A program made the translations under genes and the position numbers. Below, piece after piece: positions 1 to 5,429 of a stretch of 5,429 nucleotides of DNA. The notes beneath the pieces are model-generated. The model ran no database searches. It saw only the letters and a list, made by a program, of their open reading frames with translations, and had not been told where the DNA came from. Numbering within the stretch: the first letter of the stretch is position 1; each line of letters opens with the position of its first letter. This DNA comes from Bryobacteraceae bacterium (GTDB taxonomy: Bacteria; Acidobacteriota; Terriglobia; Bryobacterales; Bryobacteraceae): positions 1 through 5,429 of the forward strand of contig JACMLA010000487.1 in assembly GCA_014379815.1 (NCBI GenBank), given 5' to 3'.

Positions 1-1
1 A

Positions 2-1624
2 ATTGCTTTAGCTCTCTATGAAAAATACGGCGTTGAAGGATTCGGAGCCATTGTCGGTGACTGGAGTCTAGCGCTGTGGGATTCCACGGCTGAAGCCATC
101 GTGCTTGCCAGCGATTACGCTGGAGTTCGGCCGCTATATTACTCACAGCAGGAATCGAATGTAACCTGGTCATCTTCGTTGGCGCGTATAGTTCAGTACT
201 GCGGCGCAGAGGAATTGAGCCGTGAGTATGTCGTCGAGTATCTTGGTCGTGGCTCCTCTCGTGGCCGGACACCGTACGTTGGCATCTTCCCCGTTCCCGC
301 CTATCATGCCGTTGTTATCACGAGTCATGGGATATCATCACAGCCTTTCTGGTCACTGCAGCGTATTGCACCAACGCGCTACGCCAACGATCACGATTAC
401 GAAGAACGCTTGCACGATCTTTTTCGCGAGGCGGTGTCCTGCCGGCTGGAGAACTCCTCCGGTGTTGTCTCAGCGGAACTGAGCGGTGGACTGGATTCTT
501 CGGCCGTCGTTTGCATGGCGGACCGCCTTATCGCACGCCGGGAAGTCTCAGCATCGCATTTAACGACTGTCACTTACCGTCAGCAAGGATCTGCCGATGA
601 ACGGTTTTACCGCGCTGTCCAGGAGCAGTGCTCTACTGCCGAGCCCTTCTACCTCACCGCTGAACACTGTCCCGCTGCGCAGGTGGGTGCAGTGGGAACG
701 GCGGCGCCTGCGTGGTGGCAATTGCGCCAGACATTGACAGCAGACCACATGCGCCAGGCCGGTGCTTCGGTTCTACTGACTGGTCAAACTGGAGATCTCG
801 TGATGGCTAATTGGCTGGACGACTCCGAGCAAACTGCGGACTACCTACAGAAAGGACATTTTCGAGCTGCCGCTGCAGAAGCTCTTTGCTGGAGTCGATC
901 ACTCCGTGTACCCATCTATTCTGTGCTGTGGCGCTCGCTTCGGAGCAGTTTGTCAGGTTCACCAGTGACTGGAAACCTGGATCTTTCGGAAGTCACCTCC
1001 GCCTCCGCGAAACACGGCGATTCATTGTCCTCGGATTCCCGAGACATGCTGATAGAAACAGAGAAGACGCGATTCCAAAGGCGTTCGTGGGGAGACGCGC
1101 TGCCGTCCGCAAGGAAGCGGCTCTCCTCGCTGTTCAGCTTGCTCGATGGCCGCCTGTTGCAATGCCCGGAAACACTGCAGGAGTTCTCATGTACCCATCC
1201 CTACTCGCATAGACCGCTAGTGGAATTCATGTTCTCCATTCCCTCGGGCCTCACCTGCCGCCCCGGCGAACCTCGACGCTTGATGCGGCGCGCCTTTGCG
1301 GATGTACTTCCGAATATCGTCCGCACAAGGCGATCTAAAGCCATTTACGACACCGCCTTCCGCAATGCCATAGTTCCCTTGGCAAATCACATTTTAAAGG
1401 AAGCAGGGTGTCTGCAGGTGGTGGAGAGAGGCTATATCGATGGCGCCAGCTTCAAGGGTCGATTGAATCGTCTTGTGAATGGCATGGAGTGCAATGAAGG
1501 TCAGCTGCGACAGATTCTATTGCTGGAGTTCTGGCTTCGCCGCCGAGGACACGGCCCGACGACGGAATGCCCCGACGCGACTCCTATGCGCGCGCACAGC
1601 GTAGCAGCCAGCGGGTTTCACTAG
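2..1624 (+). CDS. Asparagine-synthetase-family protein, probable lasso-peptide-type cyclase (5' end outside the window)
   Basis: Members of this family adenylate a carboxylate with ATP and then form an amide; in lasso peptide pathways the cyclase joins an acidic side chain to the peptide N-terminus. The frame is open from base 2, so 540 residues are visible; the GTG at 101 is internal, because family sequence continues upstream of it. Visible residues 1-60 are the end of a class II glutamine amidotransferase fold (DWSLALWD, then DYAGVRPLYY). The PPi-loop SGGLDSS is at 482-502 (residues 161-167), SADER at residues 197-201, GQTGD at 782-796, a THPYSHRPLVEF segment near 1195, and the catalytic-type Lys in RRSKAIYD at 1337-1339 (residue 446). 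The usual SGEGxDE reads TGQTGDL, which fits a relative better than a housekeeping AsnB. Complete lasso-type relatives are about 600-650 residues, so some 60-100 residues, including any N-terminal Cys, are missing. Family is secure; the lasso role is inferred without a precursor in view. Confidence 0.85.
   Translation: MALALYEKYGVEGFGAIVGDWSLALWDSTAEAIVLASDYAGVRPLYYSQQESNVTWSSSLARIVQYCGAEELSREYVVEYLGRGSSRGRTPYVGIFPVPAYHAVVITSHGISSQPFWSLQRIAPTRYANDHDYEERLHDLFREAVSCRLENSSGVVSAELSGGLDSSAVVCMADRLIARREVSASHLTTVTYRQQGSADERFYRAVQEQCSTAEPFYLTAEHCPAAQVGAVGTAAPAWWQLRQTLTADHMRQAGASVLLTGQTGDLVMANWLDDSEQTADYLQKGHFRAAAAEALCWSRSLRVPIYSVLWRSLRSSLSGSPVTGNLDLSEVTSASAKHGDSLSSDSRDMLIETEKTRFQRRSWGDALPSARKRLSSLFSLLDGRLLQCPETLQEFSCTHPYSHRPLVEFMFSIPSGLTCRPGEPRRLMRRAFADVLPNIVRTRRSKAIYDTAFRNAIVPLANHILKEAGCLQVVERGYIDGASFKGRLNRLVNGMECNEGQLRQILLLEFWLRRRGHGPTTECPDATPMRAHSVAASGFH
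482..502 (+). other. ATP-pyrophosphatase P-loop (SGGLDSS) of the cyclase
   Basis: These seven codons encode SGGLDSS, the PP-loop signature that binds the ATP phosphates in asparagine synthetase, beta-lactam synthetase and lasso cyclases. It is intact, so the synthetase half of the protein is probably functional. Confidence 0.9.
1621..1624. other. Shared CTAG palindrome forming both stop codons of convergent genes
   Basis: On the + strand, 1622-1624 is the TAG stop of the cyclase. On the - strand, 1623-1621 is the TAG stop of the histidine kinase. The two genes therefore overlap by four bases tail to tail, leaving no room for an intergenic terminator. Confidence 0.95.
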
Positions 1625-4600
1625 CCCAGGCTGTGACCGTTTCCTGCCGCTTGCGCACGCTTTCCCGGGAGAATGCTCAATTCGATTTTGGTGCCCTCGC
1701 CCGGACGGCTATCGATATTTAACCGCCCGCCGATGTGAACTGCCCGTTCGCGCATGCCGCTGAGACCCCAGTGGTGATTCTTAGCGGCCGCCCTTTGCAG
1801 ATCGAACCCCACACCATCGTCGCTGACACTCAGATTGAGAGAATCCGGGCGATAATCCAGGAAAACGTCTATGCGGGATGCCGCGGCGTGGTTGACTGCA
1901 TTGCTGATTGCTTCTCTCGCAATCAGAAAAGCATTGGCCTGAACTTCATAGGGAAGCTGCCGTGCGACACCATGCACGTGAAGGTGCAGAGTTACGCCAC
2001 TTTCGTCCGTCAAGCTGCGACCCACACTCGAGAGCGCGTCGACCAATGTTCCAGCCTCGAGTTCCGGAACTCTCATGTATGAGATTGCGTGCCGGGCTTC
2101 CATCATCGATCGATCAGCTTGTTCGAGTGCTCGCTCCACCTTTTCCCTGGTTGCCGCCGGATTCGATTCAAACTGCTGACATGCTGCGGACAACTGATAT
2201 ACAACACCCGTGAATCCCTGCAGCAGCGTATCGTGTAATTCACGAGAAAGACGCGAGCGCTCCGCTAGCACCAGCGCAAACCGAGACTGCAAGTTGCGTA
2301 CACGCAACCGGTGCACACCCCAACTGAGCAGCCCCACTGCGATAACACACAACGAGCGGAACCACCACGTCTGGAAATACAGAGGAGGCCGGTGGAAGCT
2401 CACCGCGGCGCCTTTCGTATTCCATACACCATCGTTATTTGATCCAACCACCCGGAAACGGTAATCACCGGGCGGGAGGTTTGCATACCTGATACTGCGT
2501 CGGCTATCGGGTTCGCTCCAGTTCGTTTCGAATCCTTCGAGCATGTACCGAAACCGCACCCGGTCAGGCGCAGCGAAACTCAAGGCCGTATACTGAAACT
2601 CAATTTCACGTCCAGGAAACGAGTGCTTGCCGGCGCCAGCCCCCATCTCCGTTCCATCCACAACAACAGCTTCGATGACAACGGGAGGCGCGAGCTGATT
2701 CCCGCGCAGGTGTTCGGGATCAAGGCTCGCCACCCCATCATCGGAACTCATCCACAAACGGCCGTCCAATGATCTTGCAAGGCGTGGATTAGCCATGCGT
2801 GCTGTGGAGGCGATGTTAGCGCCCTCTCCTGGCGTATCCATTGTGAGCCGCAGCGAGCGTGGCTGTCCCGCTACACTTTGATCCAACTCGGCACGCGAGA
2901 GTTGATACAATCCGGATCCGGCGGTGATCCACAGCTTCCCATCTTCCCCTTCGATCACTCCCTGAACGCCACCCGCTGGGATCCCTTGCGCCGTTCCCCA
3001 CGTCGTCCAGCGACCCTGGCGAAAGCGGCTCAAGCCGCCGGTTGCGGCCAGCCAGATGTCGCCTGCATGGTCTTCATACATAGATTGCACCGGTCCTGCC
3101 GCCACGCCATCCTGAATTCCCCAACTCTTCGAGGAATCTCCCGTCGCTACCGTGACTCCGCCCTGGTAGTAACCAAGCCAAAGTCGCTCATGGCTATCCA
3201 CAAGCAACTGGTACACGGTCTTTCCGGCCGAAGAAGGTTGTCGCTCCGGCGTGTCGACAGCCGTGTCACGGATGTGCCGAACCCCGTTTCGTCCATCGAT
3301 AATCCAAACGTCCCCGCGGTGTCCGCTGCTGATGGCGAACACCCTGTTTAATGGTCCCTGATCCGGTGATGTGAGCTGCTGGATTCGACGTCCTTTGTCC
3401 AGGTAGCTAAGCCCTTCGGTGGTACCTATCCATAGCCGGCCGGACTCGTCTTCGTGAAGAGAGATGACTGTTAGTCCTGGCAAACCTTCATTCAATCCAT
3501 ATCGCTCTATCTGAGCTCCACGCACCAGATTCAGTCCGGTACCTGCTGTGCCAACCCAGACTCCCCCGTCGCGGCTCGCACAAACTGCCGTGATTAGATC
3601 TCCTGAAAGGCCTTCGAGTGTAGACAGACGTGAGATCCTGGGGGCACGAAAACGATCAATCCCGCTCGCCGTGGCCAACCATAGGCTGCCTTCACGATCC
3701 TCGTACAGCGAGTGAATCGTATCGCTAGACAAGCCCTGCAAGCGTCGGAAACTTTCTACTCGTCCATTGCGGATCCTCAGCAGTCCTTGTCCGGCAGTTC
3801 CTGCCCATACATTGCCGTCGCGGTCGCGCAGCAAGCGCCGGGTTGTAAATGCTTCCCGGTTAGATTGTGTGAATGCGGGCTGCAGAGTCCCTCCAGAGAA
3901 CCGGAGGACGCGCCTGGTCTCCGCATCCGCAACCAGCAGCGCCCCCTCGGCATCGTTTGCAATCGCGATCGCCTCGGCATTCGTGCTACCGGCACAAACA
4001 AAGCTCTCTTCGCGCAATTCGCAGATTCCGGACCGAGTGCCCAGCCACACAACACCGCGACTGTCCTCAAAGATGGTGAGAATGCCAGATGCAGGCGCAC
4101 CCTCTTTCGGTCCGTATCGCTTCACGGTCATATTCTGGATCGATGCCAGGCCGCCATTGGCGGAAGAGGTGATCACCCACAACCGCTCTTTTCGATCCTC
4201 CAACATGCCTGTCACAGCCCCAGGAGGCAACCCCTGAGCGGTAGTAATTGTCGTGACACGATCTTCATCCAGGATGCTGACGCCTGCCGACGTGCCAACC
4301 CACAATTTTCCTGAGCGCGAGGACGCAGTTAATGACCGTACTTCCATCGCAGGTAGTTCTTGGCCCGTGCGGGATTTCCAGGGAACAAAGCGCACACCGT
4401 CAAATCGAACCAGACCCTTATCGGTTCCGAGCCACAAAAACCCGTTCGCGGTCTGCGCAATAGAATTCGTTGGGTAATGCGAAAAACCGCTGCGACTTGT
4501 CCAGCTTGTATGGATGTATTGTGTAACGGCCAGCGAGGGATCGAGACAAAGAGCGGGGATCCCCGACAAAACAAATAACAGTAAATTACTCCGCCATGAA

Positions 4601-4650
4601 TTTGGTGCGAGCCCCACGAGAGAGAAGTGCCGCCTGCCGGCAGTCAGCAT
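1621..4650 (-). CDS. Two-component sensor histidine kinase with 14-blade propeller sensor (Reg_prop / Y_Y_Y / HisKA_3 / HATPase_c)
   Basis: This 1009-residue membrane sensor kinase should detect a ligand outside the cytoplasm and phosphorylate a NarL/LuxR-type response regulator. Residues ~20-36 form a hydrophobic signal/anchor. Residues ~50-650 hold fourteen WLGT-type propeller motifs, starting near residues 71, 115, 156, 200, 236, 280, 322, 363, 405, 447, 489, 531, 572 and 631, consistent with two seven-bladed propellers. A Y_Y_Y domain spans ~660-750 and a membrane helix ~762-780. HisKA_3 follows with phospho-acceptor His806 (SRELHDTLLQGF, codon 2233-2235). HATPase_c has an N-box (REAISNAVNH, 912-921), DDGVGFD (944-950), WGLSGM (961-966) and PGEGTK (983-988). 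No receiver or DNA-binding domain is fused. ATG 4650 is the first possible ATG, because an in-frame TAA lies at 4662-4660; no clear Shine-Dalgarno precedes it, and a GTG at codon 12 (4617) is an alternative start. All catalytic motifs are intact. The ligand is unknown. Confidence 0.93.
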   Translation of the reverse strand: MLTAGRRHFSLVGLAPNSWRSNLLLFVLSGIPALCLDPSLAVTQYIHTSWTSRSGFSHYPTNSIAQTANGFLWLGTDKGLVRFDGVRFVPWKSRTGQELPAMEVRSLTASSRSGKLWVGTSAGVSILDEDRVTTITTAQGLPPGAVTGMLEDRKERLWVITSSANGGLASIQNMTVKRYGPKEGAPASGILTIFEDSRGVVWLGTRSGICELREESFVCAGSTNAEAIAIANDAEGALLVADAETRRVLRFSGGTLQPAFTQSNREAFTTRRLLRDRDGNVWAGTAGQGLLRIRNGRVESFRRLQGLSSDTIHSLYEDREGSLWLATASGIDRFRAPRISRLSTLEGLSGDLITAVCASRDGGVWVGTAGTGLNLVRGAQIERYGLNEGLPGLTVISLHEDESGRLWIGTTEGLSYLDKGRRIQQLTSPDQGPLNRVFAISSGHRGDVWIIDGRNGVRHIRDTAVDTPERQPSSAGKTVYQLLVDSHERLWLGYYQGGVTVATGDSSKSWGIQDGVAAGPVQSMYEDHAGDIWLAATGGLSRFRQGRWTTWGTAQGIPAGGVQGVIEGEDGKLWITAGSGLYQLSRAELDQSVAGQPRSLRLTMDTPGEGANIASTARMANPRLARSLDGRLWMSSDDGVASLDPEHLRGNQLAPPVVIEAVVVDGTEMGAGAGKHSFPGREIEFQYTALSFAAPDRVRFRYMLEGFETNWSEPDSRRSIRYANLPPGDYRFRVVGSNNDGVWNTKGAAVSFHRPPLYFQTWWFRSLCVIAVGLLSWGVHRLRVRNLQSRFALVLAERSRLSRELHDTLLQGFTGVVYQLSAACQQFESNPAATREKVERALEQADRSMMEARHAISYMRVPELEAGTLVDALSSVGRSLTDESGVTLHLHVHGVARQLPYEVQANAFLIAREAISNAVNHAAASRIDVFLDYRPDSLNLSVSDDGVGFDLQRAAAKNHHWGLSGMRERAVHIGGRLNIDSRPGEGTKIELSILPGKRAQAAGNGHSLG

Positions 4651-4689
4651 TGTACTGCATTAGTCACCGGAATGCTCCCACTAGTCTTG

Positions 4690-4709
4690 TCTCACACGAG
4701 ATGAGCCTG
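4690..4709 (+). repeat. IS subterminal direct repeat, copy 1
   Basis: This 20-bp unit starts TCTCACACGA and ends GATGAGCCTG. It matches copy 2 at 18 of 20 positions, differing only at positions 8 and 9. Each copy has a CTCA-N7-TGAG core, an imperfect palindrome. A role as transposase binding site at the IS end is inferred from position and spacing. Confidence 0.75.
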
Positions 4710-4724
4710 GGCGAGTGGCTGGTT

Positions 4725-4744
4725 TCTCACATAAGATGAGCCTG
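4725..4744 (+). repeat. IS subterminal direct repeat, copy 2
   Basis: This second 20-bp copy starts TCTCACATAA and ends GATGAGCCTG, exactly 35 bp (start to start) after copy 1. The same CTCA-N7-TGAG core is kept. Its end is immediately followed by AAGGAG, ahead of the transposase reading frame. Confidence 0.75.
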
Positions 4745-4750
4745 AAGGAG
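4745..4750 (+). promoter_or_regulatory. Possible ribosome binding site of the IS transposase
   Basis: AAGGAG lies nine bases before an ATG at 4760, ideal spacing. However, that ATG is in another frame from the transposase body and opens only a 23-codon frame, so either the 5' end carries an indel or the real start is TTG 4770 or GTG 4782. Confidence 0.35.
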
Positions 4751-4769
4751 CGAGTCGGCATGCTGGGGA

Positions 4770-5015
4770 TTGATCGTCAGCGTGGAAACAGGACAATCGA
4801 CAAGCCTGGAGCAGATCCGGGCATTTTTTGCGGTTAGCGATGAAGTCCGATTCGAAGGCTGTGACCGGCAACAGGTGTACGGCTGGATAGATCGGACATT
4901 GCGAGGGCAGGACTGGAGCAAATTGAAGCGGGCGAGCCGAGGGTTAGTGCGTCGTTATGTGGAGAAGATGACGGGGCTAAGCCGAGCTCAAGTCACCAGG
5001 CTGATTCACCGGTAT
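4770..5015 (+). pseudogene. Truncated DDE/rve-type transposase (integrase), N-terminal DNA-binding part only
   Basis: About 82 residues of a transposase N-terminus are readable: a lead-in helix (SLEQIRAFF), VRFEGCDRQQVYGWI, then SRGLVRRYVEKMTGLSRAQ and VTRLIHRY, whose last part looks like a helix-turn-helix recognition helix. I recognise this as the N-terminus of integrase-core transposases of several hundred residues found in proteobacteria and acidobacteria. The whole DDE catalytic core is missing, so it cannot transpose on its own. The open frame formally runs to a TGA at 5094-5096, but after residue 82 it is an out-of-frame reading of the next gene (Arg-rich, no family likeness). Start is uncertain: TTG 4770, or GTG 4782 with GGGGA 12 bases upstream. 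It sits directly behind the two IS repeats, pointing towards the DUF6600-like gene. Confidence 0.75.
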
Positions 5016-5429
5016 GCGACTTGCTCAATCCGGCGCAGGAGAAAGCGTGACGCTGGCCTACATCCAAAAAGCTCCGGCGTATCACATCAGCGGTGACGAG
5101 ATCATTTACCTAAAAGACCTGGGCATCTCGGATTCCGTGCTCAAGGCGTTGATCGACCACGGCCAGTCCAACGCCGTTGATAACGCCACGCCGCTGCTGG
5201 CACCGACGAACGCGCTGGTCGCCGTCAAGCCGCCGCCAGAGGTTAACGAGTTCTATCAACCGCTGACGCCCTATGGCACATGGGTGGAAGTGGCTCCTTA
5301 TGGCTGGTGTTGGCAGCCGACGGTGGCGGTTGTTTATCAAAGCTGGCAGCCTTACTGCGACAATGGGAGCTGGCTGTGGTCCGACTCCGGTTGGTACTGG
5401 CACTCGTATTACTCATGGGGTTGGGCGCC
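5014..5429 (+). pseudogene. DUF6600-like Trp/Tyr-rich protein, 5' end lost at the IS junction and 3' end outside the window
   Basis: A third frame, open from an in-frame TGA at 5002-5004 to the window end, gives 138 codons from ATG 5014. Residues ~2-51 are helical (RLAQSGAGESVTLAYIQ, then DEIIYLKDLGISDSVLKALI), a segment that in relatives follows a signal peptide and earlier sequence. A Pro/Ala-rich linker covers ~52-77. From residue ~79 comes a repeat-like aromatic region (FYQPLTPYGTWVEV, YGWCWQP, SWQPYCDNGSW, WYWHSYYSWGWA) with 10 Trp and 7 Tyr in 53 residues (5269-5427). This resembles DUF6600 / YXWGXW-type proteins, probably exported, of unknown function. The only available starts (ATG 5014, GTG 5047) leave no signal peptide, so the native N-terminus appears lost at the IS junction. 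Translation from ATG 5014 is possible but unproven. The relatives I recall best are from Verrucomicrobiota. Confidence 0.7.

Larger units (their letters stand above)
4688..5015 (+). mobile_element. Truncated insertion sequence: left end plus transposase N-terminus
   Basis: The fragment begins near a TGT at 4688-4690, carries two near-identical 20-bp repeats (4690-4709 and 4725-4744) and then the DNA-binding part of a DDE/rve-type transposase. Similarity to that family stops at about 5015, where an unrelated coding frame takes over. No right end, catalytic domain or target duplication is visible. The exact left boundary is inferred from the TGT and the repeat position. I did not assign an IS family. 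Confidence 0.65.

Noticed and set aside
811..1212. A 133-codon + strand open frame inside the cyclase gene
   Set aside because: It is an alternative frame of the cyclase, rich in Arg/Leu/Ser with no domain signature, while the cyclase frame carries clear motifs on both sides.
1590..1680. A bidirectional hairpin terminator between the convergent genes
   Set aside because: Only a weak three-to-four-base stem (GGG...CCC around the shared stop) is visible, with no T-tract on either strand.
3712..4314. A 200-codon + strand open frame antisense to the kinase (with others at 3767-4237 and 2878-3351)
   Set aside because: It has no recognisable family or domain and lies wholly opposite the well-conserved propeller repeats; long antisense frames are expected in GC-rich coding DNA.
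4649..4654. TACAAT on the - strand as a -10 box for the kinase
   Set aside because: It overlaps the ATG start codon and the position 17 bases upstream reads GAGCAT, which is not a -35 box.
4690..4744. The two 20-bp repeats as the start of a CRISPR array
   Set aside because: There are only two copies with a 15-bp gap, no further units and no cas genes; their position before a transposase explains them as IS-end sites.
4651..4770. A lasso precursor or other small peptide gene between the kinase and the transposase
   Set aside because: The short frames here are few codons long and coincide with the IS repeats; none shows a leader/core layout.
5110..5403. A 97-codon - strand open frame opposite the DUF6600-like region
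   Set aside because: The + strand frame shows family-typical Trp/Tyr motifs; the - strand product is low-complexity and unlike any family I know.

Overview
The window looks like environmental (soil-type) bacterial DNA, most like Acidobacteriota over its first 4.65 kb. The main pointers are a very long ligand-sensing histidine kinase with a 14-blade propeller sensor, a type abundant in that phylum, and an asparagine-synthetase-like lasso-type cyclase. The last ~400 bases resemble Trp/Tyr-rich proteins that I associate mainly with Verrucomicrobiota. These assignments come from recognising families by eye; no search was run.

Layout. (1) Bases 2-1624, + strand: the 3' part of an asparagine-synthetase-family gene whose start lies before the window. 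It carries the end of a class II amidotransferase domain and a complete ATP-pyrophosphatase/synthetase domain, and best fits a lasso-peptide-type cyclase. (2) Bases 1621-4650, - strand: a complete 1009-residue periplasmic-sensor histidine kinase (signal/anchor, 14 propeller repeats, Y_Y_Y domain, membrane helix, HisKA_3, HATPase_c). It is tail-to-tail with the cyclase, and one CTAG palindrome supplies both stop codons. (3) Bases ~4688-5015: the left end of an insertion sequence, with two 20-bp subterminal direct repeats and the DNA-binding N-terminus of a DDE/rve-type transposase cut off before its catalytic domain. (4) Bases ~5014-5429, + strand: a 5'-truncated DUF6600-like, Trp/Tyr-rich gene in a different frame, fused directly to the broken transposase and running off the window.

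How the parts relate. The cyclase is probably the last gene of a peptide-maturation cluster lying to the left; no precursor, leader-binding protein or protease is visible here. The kinase is an orphan in this window: there is no receiver domain and no adjacent response regulator. The IS remnant starts only about 38 bases upstream of the kinase start codon and marks a clear breakpoint between the left block and the DUF6600-like gene. That breakpoint is either a real IS-mediated deletion/rearrangement or an assembly misjoin. I see no RNA gene, CRISPR array or convincing terminator.
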